DNA of 64,000 nt from Prevotella sp. ne3005. GTDB lineage: Bacteria > Bacteroidota > Bacteroidia > Bacteroidales > Bacteroidaceae. The notes under the pieces are model-generated. The model saw only the letters and a program-made list of their open reading frames with translations. It was not told where the DNA came from and did not search any database. The position numbers and the translations under genes are program-made. This document shows positions 1-8,541 of this stretch, one piece after another. Each line of letters starts with the position of its first letter. Positions within the stretch are counted from its first letter, which is position 1. The DNA is taken from assembly GCF_900110085.1 (NCBI RefSeq), contig NZ_FOCK01000009.1:62001-126000 (forward strand), written 5' to 3'.

Positions 1-621
1 CCCACACTTGTCTGTCATATGGATCAGGTTCAGACTGTTCATAGCGATGACTTTGAAGTACGCCATGAGGGCGATATGCTTTATGGTTGGAGCGAGCAGA
101 ATCAGCAGCGCGAGGGCTTGGGGGCTGATGATAAGAATGGTATCTATATCGCTCTACGCTGTATAGAAGATTGTCCTCGTTTAAAAGTCTTCATGGCGAT
201 TGGCGAGGAGAAAGGTTGTATTGGCAGCAATCGAGCTGATATGAGTTTCTTTGAGGATAGCCTCTATGTGTTGGAACCCGACTGTAAGGGGGGAAAAGAG
301 ATTCATACTGTGCTTCGAGGCATCCCTTGTGCCAGCAAAGACTTTGAGGATGCCTTGCAAACTGAGGCTAATGGCTTTGAGATAACAGATGGCAAAACCA
401 GCGACATCCTGGCTCTGACACTGAACAACATCGGAGTCAGTTGTGCCAACATTCCTGCAGGCTATCACAATCCCCATAAGGATGATGAATATACATTGCT
501 CCCAGAACTGGAACATACGCTTGCTTATATCCAGCAGACGGTTACCCGACTCCAAGAGCGATTCCCTCATACTTATATATCAGAAACCCAGCAATGGACA
601 GAAAAAGAACTGAATAACTAA
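1..621 (+). CDS. M20-family metallopeptidase, 3' part (5' end outside window)
   Basis: The frame is open from base 1, so the gene starts upstream; the first ATG at 19 is internal. Just before it the translation reads PTLVCHMDQV, the H-x-D zinc-ligand motif of M20 peptidases. Further expected residues follow in order: the bridging aspartate in GADDKNG, the catalytic glutamate pair in GEEKG, a ligand in LEPD, and the last histidine in NPHKDDEY. The protein probably cleaves small peptides in the cytoplasm, like peptidase T or PepD; the exact specificity cannot be read. The next gene starts 6 bases downstream. Confidence 0.8.
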   Translation, partial: PTLVCHMDQVQTVHSDDFEVRHEGDMLYGWSEQNQQREGLGADDKNGIYIALRCIEDCPRLKVFMAIGEEKGCIGSNRADMSFFEDSLYVLEPDCKGGKEIHTVLRGIPCASKDFEDALQTEANGFEITDGKTSDILALTLNNIGVSCANIPAGYHNPHKDDEYTLLPELEHTLAYIQQTVTRLQERFPHTYISETQQWTEKELNN

Positions 622-627
622 TTATAT

Positions 628-1227
628 ATGGCTAAAGAACTGATATTTAAACTGAACGGAACAGACTATGGTTCTGCACCCGTGAAACTGGAGAGAAAGA
701 AGATCTACGGTTGGACAGACGTTGTGGCTACCGACCGTAGTGGTAGTGTGTGTGGCTCAGCCTATCTGTCGCCTGACGATGCGCTGATTATTCCCAAAGG
801 CGGACTGGATCAGGGCACAGTCGATGAAGACGGACGCTGGTTGGAGAAGGGAGATCTGACGGCTTATAGCGAAGACGGTCAGGAGGTGCTGCCCAATCTG
901 CCCTCGTCGTTTGATGCCCCCATCGAACTGAAACTGAAGGCAACGGCGGAAGAGTTCCTCGACAACGACTGGGAGGCCGTCTATCAGTTGGTAAATGCTG
1001 ATCTGGCAACTGCCGTTGGTGACGATATCTATAAGTTTGAGTTCAGCTATCGTGGAGGCACGAACCACAACGACGGCTATCTGATCAATACGCCAGGCGG
1101 ATTGTTCCTCTTTGCTGGCGACCGTCAGGAGTTCCCCCTCGTCTCTTTGGCCGAGGAAACCACCATCGACGACACAGAGGAACCCGTAGAGGAAGAGATT
1201 GATGAACTGGATTTCAGTATGTTCTAA
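628..1227 (+). CDS. Unknown protein with acidic C-terminus
   Basis: The protein has 199 residues and I do not recognise it. There is no signal peptide or membrane segment, so it is probably cytoplasmic. The N-terminus (MAKELIFKLNGTDYG) looks like beta structure, and residues 177-199 are strongly acidic (DDTEEPVEEEIDELD). It sits 6 bases after the M20 peptidase gene and 16 bases before the next one, so the three could be co-transcribed. Codon use resembles the neighbours and supports a real gene. Confidence 0.7.
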   Translation: MAKELIFKLNGTDYGSAPVKLERKKIYGWTDVVATDRSGSVCGSAYLSPDDALIIPKGGLDQGTVDEDGRWLEKGDLTAYSEDGQEVLPNLPSSFDAPIELKLKATAEEFLDNDWEAVYQLVNADLATAVGDDIYKFEFSYRGGTNHNDGYLINTPGGLFLFAGDRQEFPLVSLAEETTIDDTEEPVEEEIDELDFSMF

Positions 1228-1243
1228 ATAGAAATTAAGGAGT

Positions 1244-1942
1244 ATGCGAAAGATAAATCTATCCAATGATGTGAAGCGTGATGCCGAGGTGGCTTTTGGT
1301 ACCACGTTTCATCGTCCGTCGCCTGTCTATAAGACCGCGGACGGCAAAAAGAGTGTGAACGAAAGACTGGTACGTGCCACGATGAAGACCACTGACGAGG
1401 CCCTGCTGGCACAGTTCGGCGCAGAGGGTTTGGCTGATGCGTTAATCAGTGGCGATCCCGAGGTGGATATGGAACAATTCGGCCTGAAAGTCGAAGGACT
1501 GAAAAAAGTCTATGTCACACCTGAGCAGAAAGTGGCCTATGGCGTATCGCTGAACGAACACGTCTATCTGGCTGATGGTACAGAGAAAGAGGTGCGTCCT
1601 GAACAGACTACTTCTGCCAACATCTCGCTCGATGGTGTGCCCCTTCGCTGGACGGGTAAACTCATTCCCCGTCAGAAAGCTATGCGGATGTTCATGTTTA
1701 AGAAGAGCTATCAGGTGCAGCACGTCAATGGTCTGACCTATGACTTCCTCTTCGATATGGCGAAGAAACTCGCTGAGGCTGATTCGATGATGCTCGTGGG
1801 TGGTGGTCAGAAAGGCACTGATCCTATAGTGATGGCCAACGGTGGCACGCCTTATCGCGCCTTCCTCGAAGGTCGCGTCGATGGTGATCGTTACGCCCTC
1901 ATCCTGCGCCTGACAAACATGGAATTGAAATCAATTGAATAA
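1244..1942 (+). CDS. Unknown cytoplasmic protein
   Basis: The protein has 232 residues and no recognised domain. It has no signal peptide or transmembrane segment. A glycine-rich stretch near residues 185-190 (LVGGGQKG) is not a standard nucleotide-binding motif. The gene follows the previous one by 16 bases and precedes the first leucine-rich gene by 17 bases, so it probably belongs to the same transcription unit. The start ATG follows an A-rich stretch, as is usual where Shine-Dalgarno pairing is not used. Confidence 0.7.
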   Translation: MRKINLSNDVKRDAEVAFGTTFHRPSPVYKTADGKKSVNERLVRATMKTTDEALLAQFGAEGLADALISGDPEVDMEQFGLKVEGLKKVYVTPEQKVAYGVSLNEHVYLADGTEKEVRPEQTTSANISLDGVPLRWTGKLIPRQKAMRMFMFKKSYQVQHVNGLTYDFLFDMAKKLAEADSMMLVGGGQKGTDPIVMANGGTPYRAFLEGRVDGDRYALILRLTNMELKSIE

Positions 1943-1959
1943 CATAAGACTCATTAACT

Positions 1960-3078
1960 ATGGCAGAATATGAAATAAAAGATGGAGTGGGAATCATTCC
2001 TGAAGGAACGAAGATAATAGAATCTTACGCATTCAAGAATCGTGAAGAACTGAAGAGCATTGTCATTCCCAAATCGGTGGAGGTGATTGAACACCGAGCG
2101 TTTAGTGGATGCAAAGGTCTGACGAACGTCGTCATTCCAGACTCTGTAACAACCATTGAAGCGTGGGTATTTGAAAAATGTATTAGTTTGTCAGAAATAG
2201 TGATTCCTGCCTCAGTAACAAAACTGGGAGATGTCCACTTTTGTTTGGGTGGTTGTACAAACCTTACCAAAATAGTCGTTGCAGAAGGGAATCCAAAGTA
2301 TGACTCCCGTGGCGACTGTAACGCCATCATCGAAACAGAGAGCAATGAACTGGTTGCAGGCTGTGGCACTACTGTCATTCCTGATTCGGTGACGAGCATA
2401 AGACAGTGGGCATTCCATAATTGCGACCAACTGGAAACAATAGCGATACCAGCATCCGTAAAGAAGCTTTCTCGTGACTGTTTCACTGGATGCTCCAACC
2501 TGAAAAACATAACGATAGCAGAAGGAAATGAAGTATACGACTCGCGCAACAACTGCAATGCTATCATTCGCACTGAGGACAATGTGCTCATCGTTGGTGG
2601 CACGGAAACCGTTATCCCAGATTCTGTAACTGAGATTGGTCCGTTTGCTTTTGATCATCGCGCAGGACTAAAGAAGATCGTCATACCTGATTCGGTAACG
2701 AAAATAGGTGATTTAGCTTTTAATGAATGCTCTGGACTGACCGATATCGTGATACCTGCATCGGTAACAACCCTTGGCGATGGAGCATTCTCTGGCTGCG
2801 CAAATCTGAAGACGGCATCTGTTCTCGGCCCCGTCAAGGCGCTGACAGAAACGTTCAGCAGTTGTAAGGCTTTGAATACAATAACATTTGGAGCTGGCAT
2901 CAAGAAAATAGAAAGAGCCTTCCAATACGATCCAGGCTCACTCTATGATGCTAAAGAGGACTATTATTTGAAGACCATCAATGTCCCCGCTAAGAAAGCT
3001 AAATACTACAAAACCCGCCTGCCCGAAAAACTGCATGGCATTATTGTAGAACTTCCAGTAGAGAAGGCTAAGAAATAG
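1960..3078 (+). CDS. BspA-type leucine-rich-repeat protein (LRR_5), no signal peptide
   Basis: The 372-residue protein is almost entirely leucine-rich repeats of the BspA/Treponema type, with a unit of about 23 residues built around IVIPDSVTxIGxxAFxxC. Two units are interrupted by an insert with YDSRxxCNAII. Repeats of this type mediate protein binding. Most family members are exported, but this one starts directly with MAEYEIKDGVGIIPEGT and has no signal peptide, so it is predicted to stay in the cytoplasm. The last 45 residues (INVPAKKAKYYKTRLPE, then IVELPVEK) match the ends of the proteins at 3137 and 17649. Confidence 0.85.
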   Translation: MAEYEIKDGVGIIPEGTKIIESYAFKNREELKSIVIPKSVEVIEHRAFSGCKGLTNVVIPDSVTTIEAWVFEKCISLSEIVIPASVTKLGDVHFCLGGCTNLTKIVVAEGNPKYDSRGDCNAIIETESNELVAGCGTTVIPDSVTSIRQWAFHNCDQLETIAIPASVKKLSRDCFTGCSNLKNITIAEGNEVYDSRNNCNAIIRTEDNVLIVGGTETVIPDSVTEIGPFAFDHRAGLKKIVIPDSVTKIGDLAFNECSGLTDIVIPASVTTLGDGAFSGCANLKTASVLGPVKALTETFSSCKALNTITFGAGIKKIERAFQYDPGSLYDAKEDYYLKTINVPAKKAKYYKTRLPEKLHGIIVELPVEKAKK

Positions 3079-3097
3079 GATAATTGAAAATGAATAT

Positions 3098-3123
3098 AAA
3101 ACCTCTCGATGTATAGGCAATCG
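3098..3123 (+). repeat. Leader repeat, copy 1
   Basis: This is a 26-base element, AAAACCTCTCGATG followed by TATAGGCAATCG, ending 13 bases before the start codon of the next leucine-rich gene. Related copies lie at 5692, 18764 (minus strand), 19144 and 19843. CGAT and ATCG near its 3' half could pair around a loop containing GTATAGG. Confidence 0.8.
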
Positions 3124-3136
3124 TTAAAACTGACCT

Positions 3137-4024
3137 ATGGCAAAATACGAAATAAAAGACGGCGTGGGAATTATCCCCGAGGGAACGACCGTAATTGAAT
3201 ATTATGCTTTCGAGAAATGTGCAGAATTGAAAAGTGTTGTTATCCCAGACTCAGTGACTGAGATAGACGATAGCGCTTTCGAAAGGTGTTCGGGCCTAAC
3301 CAGCATAATTATCCCAGACTCTGTGACGAAGATTGGAATGAGAGCTTTCGAAATGTGTTCGGGCCTGACCAGCCTTGTCATCCCTAACTCGGTGACGGAG
3401 ATTCGAAGTTTCGCATTTAAGGACTGTACAGGCCTGACGAGTTTGACTATCCCCGACTCGGTGACAGAGATTGGAAAGGCTGCTTTCCGCGGCTGTACTG
3501 GGCTTACAGAGATTTCGATTCCCGATTCGATAAGTGTGATTGGAGTCACTAATTTTGAAAATTGTGAAAGTCTGAAGAGCATCGCTATTCCCAACTCAGT
3601 GACAAAGATTTCGGCTTCGGCTTTTCGAGGCTGCGAAAGTCTGACGAGTATTATTATCCCCAACTCGGTGACAGAAATAGAAGCTTACGCTTTTTGGTGG
3701 TGCGCTCTGACAAGTATTGTTATTCCAGAGACGGTGACTGAGATAGGATCAAATCTTTTTTTCAATTGTACTAACCTGAAGACAGCCTCCATTTTAGGTC
3801 CTGTCAAGGAACTGAAAGGTCTTTTTGATGGATGTACGTCATTAGAGACGGTAACTCTTGGTGCTGGTATTAAAAAAATCAATAAAAATACTTTTGATGG
3901 TTGCAAATCTCTCAAGACCATCAACGTGCCTGCCAAGAAATCCGACTATTACAAGAAGCGCTTGCCTGAAGAACTGCACACCCTCATCGTGGAACTGCCA
4001 GTAGAAAAAAAGTCTAAGAAATAA
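3137..4024 (+). CDS. BspA-type leucine-rich-repeat protein (LRR_5), no signal peptide
   Basis: This 295-residue paralogue of the preceding protein shares the N-terminal KYEIKDGVGIIPEGT block, about ten LRR_5 units (IVIPDSVTEIxxxAFxxC) and the C-terminal INVPAKKSDYYKKRLPE block. It has no signal peptide. It probably offers a curved surface for binding another protein, but no partner can be read. A leader repeat lies 13 bases before the start, and the ligase-like gene follows 8 bases after the stop. Near-identical repeats here and in the previous gene make recombination between them likely. Confidence 0.85.
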   Translation: MAKYEIKDGVGIIPEGTTVIEYYAFEKCAELKSVVIPDSVTEIDDSAFERCSGLTSIIIPDSVTKIGMRAFEMCSGLTSLVIPNSVTEIRSFAFKDCTGLTSLTIPDSVTEIGKAAFRGCTGLTEISIPDSISVIGVTNFENCESLKSIAIPNSVTKISASAFRGCESLTSIIIPNSVTEIEAYAFWWCALTSIVIPETVTEIGSNLFFNCTNLKTASILGPVKELKGLFDGCTSLETVTLGAGIKKINKNTFDGCKSLKTINVPAKKSDYYKKRLPEELHTLIVELPVEKKSKK

Positions 4025-4032
4025 AAAGCAAT

Positions 4033-5397
4033 ATGATAGAACAGAAATATATCCAGACCGCCATAGATTATAAGAAAAATGTGGCAGGTAAGTTTGTGCT
4101 GGTGGAAGGTGCAAAACTGAAACAGCGCATTGACGGACAGCGCTTTGCTGTGACCCGTAAGATTGACGGACACATGCAAGTGGTGTTCTATGTCGATGGG
4201 CAGGTGTTTATGCTCAATGCAAGTGGCAAAGAGCGAGCAAGCGGGTTGAAATGCCTCGATGCTTTTGCTGAGGCAGTGAAAGCAGCTGGGTTGAAGCAGG
4301 CGATCATCGCTGCAGAACTCTATCTGCCTCGCGATGGTGGAAGACCCCGTTGTGGCGATGTGCAGGCTGCATTAGCCGATGATGCCAAACGCGACCAATT
4401 GGCCTTGGCTCCTTTCGACATCATCGAACTCGATGGGGAAGCGTGGAAGGCAGAGCACTATGCAGATACGCATAACAAACTCTGCACCATCTTCCAGAAT
4501 GAACAGGTAAAGCCCGTTCAGATGCGCAATGCATCCTCTAACGATGAGGTGCAGCAGATTTACGAAGAATGGGTAGAAGGCGAGGGTGCCGAAGGACTGG
4601 TGGTTCACTCAGAATCCCCCATTGTCTGGAAGGTGAAGACTCGCCACACCATTGATGCAGCAGTCATTGGTTATACCACAGCTGAGCGTGGTATTCGCGA
4701 CTTGATGTTTGCCGTGCGTCGCCCTGATGGACTCTTCCAGATGTTTGCCTTAGGTTCTACAGGTATGACTGATGAAGACCGTGCTGACATCGCCAAGCGT
4801 CTGAGCGAAAAGCATGTGGAGTCACAGTATGTGCTCTCGGATTCTCGTGGCATTGCCTATCAGATGGTCAAGCCGGAACTGGTGTTTGAGATCAGTGTAT
4901 TGGAACTCGTGGCTCGTGGTAATGACGATAAGATCAAGATGAATCCATTGTTGAAGTACGATGAGGCTCAAGGTTGGCTGATGGAAAGCACGACACCTGG
5001 CGTATCTGTTCTTGGTATCACTCTAGAGCGCGAACGTACTGACAAACAGCCCAATGAGACGGATGTACGCATCTCGCAACTCACAGACATCTGTCCTTTC
5101 GAGGAACCAGAAGGTGGCAAGGCTGAATTGGCAAAGAGCGAACTCTTAGAGCGTCATGTTTATAAAAAGGTGTCAGGTGAGAAAGTCATGCTGCATAAGT
5201 TCCTGCTCTGGAAAACCAACAAGGAACAGAGTGGCCGCTATCCTGCCTATATCATCTATCATACCGACTTCAGCTCCAGCCGTAAGGAACTTATCAAACG
5301 CGATATGCTCTACTCCAATGACGAGCAGCAGATCCGTGACCTCCTCGCAGCCGAGATTGCTGATAACATCAAGAAAGGTTGGGAAGAAATAAAATAA
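4033..5397 (+). CDS. ATP-dependent DNA/RNA ligase-like nucleotidyltransferase
   Basis: This 454-residue protein carries the motifs of covalent nucleotidyltransferases in order: motif I K-x-D-G in TRKIDGHM (about residue 44, the lysine that would carry AMP), an E-L motif in IAAELYLP, FDIIELDG resembling motif III, EGAEGLVVHS as motif IV, and VWKVKTRHTIDAAVIGY as motif V. A C-terminal stretch (FAVRRPDGLFQMFALGSTGM) resembles the OB-fold of LigD-type ligases. It could seal nicks in DNA or RNA. It is not the essential NAD-dependent LigA. The adjoining genes, which include LRR proteins and later nucleases, suggest a repair or defence role. Confidence 0.75.
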   Translation: MIEQKYIQTAIDYKKNVAGKFVLVEGAKLKQRIDGQRFAVTRKIDGHMQVVFYVDGQVFMLNASGKERASGLKCLDAFAEAVKAAGLKQAIIAAELYLPRDGGRPRCGDVQAALADDAKRDQLALAPFDIIELDGEAWKAEHYADTHNKLCTIFQNEQVKPVQMRNASSNDEVQQIYEEWVEGEGAEGLVVHSESPIVWKVKTRHTIDAAVIGYTTAERGIRDLMFAVRRPDGLFQMFALGSTGMTDEDRADIAKRLSEKHVESQYVLSDSRGIAYQMVKPELVFEISVLELVARGNDDKIKMNPLLKYDEAQGWLMESTTPGVSVLGITLERERTDKQPNETDVRISQLTDICPFEEPEGGKAELAKSELLERHVYKKVSGEKVMLHKFLLWKTNKEQSGRYPAYIIYHTDFSSSRKELIKRDMLYSNDEQQIRDLLAAEIADNIKKGWEEIK

Positions 5398-5407
5398 TGA
5401 TGTGATT

Positions 5408-5653
5408 ATGGGACAGACATTTGAGATTGACGGTAGCACTTACACAGAAGAAGAGCTTATCGACATTTTGCGTGAACAAATACCTGGTCTTAAAAAGTAT
5501 TCGCACTTTGCTGATGCTACTATCGAATTCTGTAGTAATAATAAAGAAGGTGAAATCTTCTTTTACGTTACCAAGAACGATGAAGATATGATGGTGAAAA
5601 TCGGACAGGATGGGAATATCTATTGGGACTGGACTGGACAGGTTTTTGGATAA
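5408..5653 (+). CDS. Small unknown protein
   Basis: An 81-residue acidic protein that I do not recognise. It has no signal peptide or membrane helix. The frame also has a GTG at 5402, but the ATG at 5408 (MGQTFEIDG) is the more natural start. It follows the ligase-like gene by 10 bases and is probably in the same transcript. The sequence alternates charged and aromatic residues (EIFFYVTKND, NIYWDWTG), suggesting a small beta-rich fold. Confidence 0.55.
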   Translation: MGQTFEIDGSTYTEEELIDILREQIPGLKKYSHFADATIEFCSNNKEGEIFFYVTKNDEDMMVKIGQDGNIYWDWTGQVFG

Positions 5654-5691
5654 CTGAAACATCCGTAACAGTCGAATTGAATAACAAATAA

Positions 5692-5717
5692 AAAAACTCA
5701 CGATGTACAGGTAATCG
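5692..5717 (+). repeat. Leader repeat, copy 2
   Basis: This copy reads AAAAACTCACGATG then TACAGGTAATCG and ends 11 bases before the ATG at 5729. ACGAT and ATCGT can form a five-pair stem around the conserved loop. Confidence 0.8.
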
Positions 5718-5728
5718 TATATTTATTT

Positions 5729-6817
5729 ATGGCAGAAAACAATAAAATATATACTTTAGATGAAAGAATAGAAAATAACTTAAAGGAAATATATGAAAAT
5801 GAAATTGTTCCGCTGAAAGAAATCATTGAATTTGTGGAACAATACAAAAAGTTCAAGTTGTCTGGAGCTGAGAAACTTTGTGAACTCTTTAAGACCAAAA
5901 CAGAAACAGAGGCAGAAGAGGTTATCTCTACTCACGGATTGCCAGGCTTCTTTGCAGGAAAGCGTGATGCTGACACGGTGATGCTAATGCTGAACCCTGG
6001 CCAAGATGTCGCCTTGGCAAATAACCCGATGATTACCTATGAAAGAATAATGAGAGGTAAAAAGATTGGGAAGGGTATTAATATTAATTCACTCGATGAT
6101 TTCATTTCCACGTATAGGGAAAGTAGTATATATTATGGGGAAATAGATGAAGATCGCGCAGATAATTTCGATCTAAAGCAAGCTGCTTTCTTAAAACATT
6201 GGAAAGATTGTGGCGTTGATTTAGCAGGTTTCCTTGATGATAATTATAAGAAGTTGGTGGATAATTATAAGAATTATAAGAAGTTGGGGAAAGCAGATAA
6301 GGAAGAAATTGAAAAAATTAAGGAAGAAATTGACAAAATAAACAAAGAAGCCAAGAAAAATGTTTTAATGGAAAAATTGAGCATGGATTTAATTCCTTAC
6401 GCTTCTCGAAAATTCGACGGCATCGATCCTGATCAAATTCCATTATTATTCCCATATTTGGAAACTCTGTTTGACGAAATATTTAAAACGAAACGTAAGT
6501 ATGTGATATTTTGCTCTGACTTCTATAAAAATCTTTTCAAACAATATAATGGGAAAGGAAAATGGATAATTGAAGGAGTTGATAATGATGATAATAAAAA
6601 ATCCACCAATACAGTTTTTGACCAAAAGGCTGGTAAAAAAGAAAGGCTCGCTTATTGTACTCCAATCATAATACGTCAAAAAGATAATGGTAATCAACAA
6701 AATGCAATCATTGCCCACACATTTCCCAATCAATCTCTGCCTAATGCATACGAAAAAATGGAGGAGTATGGTCGCTTCTGCTTTAAGGTGTGGACAGATG
6801 AATTTGGAGAAATATAA
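5729..6817 (+). CDS. Unknown AT-rich gene; weak resemblance to uracil-DNA-glycosylase fold
   Basis: This 362-residue protein is much more AT-rich and lysine/asparagine-rich than its neighbours, which points to recent transfer. Motif positions faintly resemble the uracil-DNA-glycosylase superfamily: MLNPGQD near residue 90, LIPYAS, YVIFCSDFYKN, and near the end AHTFPNQSLP where that family often has H-P-S. A lysine/glutamate-rich coiled coil lies between (about 180-210). It could act on nucleic acid bases, but this is only a hypothesis. The gene stands between a leader repeat and a GC-rich hairpin at 6863, like the leucine-rich gene at 17649. Confidence 0.65.
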   Translation: MAENNKIYTLDERIENNLKEIYENEIVPLKEIIEFVEQYKKFKLSGAEKLCELFKTKTETEAEEVISTHGLPGFFAGKRDADTVMLMLNPGQDVALANNPMITYERIMRGKKIGKGININSLDDFISTYRESSIYYGEIDEDRADNFDLKQAAFLKHWKDCGVDLAGFLDDNYKKLVDNYKNYKKLGKADKEEIEKIKEEIDKINKEAKKNVLMEKLSMDLIPYASRKFDGIDPDQIPLLFPYLETLFDEIFKTKRKYVIFCSDFYKNLFKQYNGKGKWIIEGVDNDDNKKSTNTVFDQKAGKKERLAYCTPIIIRQKDNGNQQNAIIAHTFPNQSLPNAYEKMEEYGRFCFKVWTDEFGEI

Positions 6818-6862
6818 GGAGAGATAGCTTGCAATTTTGCAGAACCGTAATGTATAAACAAT

Positions 6863-6893
6863 GCCCGCCGAGCTATTAACAGTTCGGCGGGTT
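6863..6893. terminator. Hairpin after the AT-rich gene
   Basis: CCCGCCGA and TCGGCGGG pair around a 12-base loop and are followed by TTCTATCT. A closely similar hairpin lies at 17595, after the leucine-rich gene on the minus strand. The short T-run makes efficient termination uncertain. Confidence 0.6.
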
Positions 6894-6928
6894 CTATCTG
6901 ACCCGAAATACAATTTTACATTCATTTA

Positions 6929-6971
6929 CCACAAAGTTACCAAATGAAATGCCACAAAGTTACCAAATGAA
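6929..6971. repeat. Two 20-base direct repeats
   Basis: CCACAAAGTTACCAAATGAA occurs at 6929 and again at 6952, a 23-base period. They lie in the roughly 410-base gene-free stretch between 6818 and 7227, which otherwise holds the hairpin at 6863, the palindrome at 6992 and a promoter at 7112. Confidence 0.7.
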
Positions 6972-6991
6972 TTATCAGTCTATGATACGAT

Positions 6992-7031
6992 TACTGCAAA
7001 AACAGTCGAATATTCGACCATTTTTGCAGTA
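6992..7031. promoter_or_regulatory. 40-base near-perfect palindrome
   Basis: The arms are TACTGCAAAAA, three bases, then TCGAAT, mirrored on the right; only two of the 20 pairs fail. It lies about 80 bases upstream of the promoter of the channel-like gene and is a candidate operator for a dimeric regulator. Its stem is too AT-rich for a typical terminator. Confidence 0.6.
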
Positions 7032-7111
7032 CAAATGTATATGCAGCTAAAAAGTGAGGGCTTAAATGATGTTAATTGCGTACGCCATAAGAAGAAAAAA
7101 CTCCCAAATTA

Positions 7112-7142
7112 TTGATTTTATTTCCAAAAATCACTATATTTG
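7112..7142 (+). promoter_or_regulatory. Promoter for the channel-like gene
   Basis: TTG at 7112, a 20-base spacer and TATATTTG at 7135-7142 fit the Bacteroidota housekeeping consensus. The start codon follows about 85 bases later. Confidence 0.7.
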
Positions 7143-7227
7143 TAGAGTTTTAGAAACAAAACGGGTGTTATAGACTTTCTGACATTCCTGGAACGGAAGT
7201 AAGTGTCTTATAATTTAAATTATAAAT

Positions 7228-8538
7228 ATGTACAGCGGAATACGTCTTTTCAAGACAGCGTATATGAACACGCGACGTCAGATATATGTATCTGGAATCT
7301 TTTTGATAGCAATAACCTGTGTGCTAACGGTCATCCTATATCTTGCAGAAAGTCGTGTGGATCCCAACTTTAGTTTCTGGGATGCTTTTATCTGGCCATA
7401 CGAGAAATATCTTGGTGACCCAGGTAAAGTCGTTGATGACCCCTTGATGTCTCCGATTGGCAAATTTATCGGTACACTTGTGGGTATCATGGGAGTGGCC
7501 ATCTTTGCTGTACCTGCCGGTCTCATTGGTTCCGGACTAACAGATGCAATGGACGAGGACAAGCGCGAGAAGGAATTAGATGAATTTCGAATTCGTATCC
7601 GTAAATCCTTCCGTCGTTTACTCAATAAGAAAACCCAATATAGAGTTGCTCCAAGAAGAGTCATCCTTACCTCTCTTCAGGCAAAGAAAGGCATGACGGA
7701 GAATGATATAATTGACACGGTGTCGAAGTTTGATGAATTCCGTCTTCGTAATCTTGCTGATTCACAGGTGGCAAGCGAACATCCTCAAGACCGTCTTGTC
7801 ATAGAGATGTTACCACTTGACAAGAAAACTGTGGATGGATTTGATATTGTTCGCAAGAATTACGGCATAATGATTGACCGTCAATCCAACGTTACCATCA
7901 TTGCCCCCACAGCAGCTACCGAAAATAGCATTGGGCATTTTGCATACTATCTGGCCCAGTTCGGTGGTTTCAACTATGTCAGTCGAGAGTTTGTCACAGA
8001 TGTGGATGAGCCAGTTAGCTATTTTACCATAGAAGGGAAGGAAGTTGATTGGGAAACTCCACTGAAAGAATTTGTTGGAGATGTTAAACAATTGAGCAAA
8101 ATCAAAGAACATTGGAATATTGTTCTTGCTTCTGCGGATAATGTTCATGACACTCAATTCCATTTCGTACATCGTGCCAACGAGAAGAGTGGACTTGAAA
8201 TGACTACCCTTGACGAAACAAAATTCCAAGAATTCTTTATCGACTTTTCTGAAAGGATGAAGACAGAATACGAATACATGTCCGATATGGATGAAAAGTA
8301 TCGTCCTGTAGGGAAGAAGAACATAGGAATTAAAGCAGGAGGTGGTGTTACGAACAATGCCTTCATTCTTCGTATTTCATATAGCGTAACAACTTGGTCA
8401 GACAGACCAGCACCGATTATTGTAGATATGGCTAAGGTCATCAAACAACATCTGGAAAAGCCAGAGCGTAGTACTTTTGAAGATAATCCTTCATGGAAGG
8501 ATACAGGCTGTGGCTATGGAACCGATAAAAACCAATAA
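7228..8538 (+). CDS. Potassium-channel-like two-helix membrane protein lacking the selectivity filter
   Basis: The 436-residue protein has a helix at about 19-40 and a second at about 77-103. The second (IGKFIGTLVGIMGVAIFAVPAGLIGSGL, split here only by reading, residues 77-104) matches the S6 helix of voltage-gated potassium channels, and FWDAFIWP at 50-57 matches the pore helix. The TVGYGD filter is absent; YLGDPGK stands in its place. Residues 110-436 form a soluble domain I do not recognise. It may be a non-selective pore or a membrane sensor. The nuclease gene starts 3 bases downstream, implying a shared transcript. A second possible start is M13 at 7264. Confidence 0.75.
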   Translation: MYSGIRLFKTAYMNTRRQIYVSGIFLIAITCVLTVILYLAESRVDPNFSFWDAFIWPYEKYLGDPGKVVDDPLMSPIGKFIGTLVGIMGVAIFAVPAGLIGSGLTDAMDEDKREKELDEFRIRIRKSFRRLLNKKTQYRVAPRRVILTSLQAKKGMTENDIIDTVSKFDEFRLRNLADSQVASEHPQDRLVIEMLPLDKKTVDGFDIVRKNYGIMIDRQSNVTIIAPTAATENSIGHFAYYLAQFGGFNYVSREFVTDVDEPVSYFTIEGKEVDWETPLKEFVGDVKQLSKIKEHWNIVLASADNVHDTQFHFVHRANEKSGLEMTTLDETKFQEFFIDFSERMKTEYEYMSDMDEKYRPVGKKNIGIKAGGGVTNNAFILRISYSVTTWSDRPAPIIVDMAKVIKQHLEKPERSTFEDNPSWKDTGCGYGTDKNQ

Positions 8539-8541
8539 GAT

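Noticed and set aside
7046..7080. Shared words near 7060 and 18861 (CTTAAATGATGTTAA)
   Set aside because: Only 15 bases match and the context differs; AT-rich words of this kind recur by chance.
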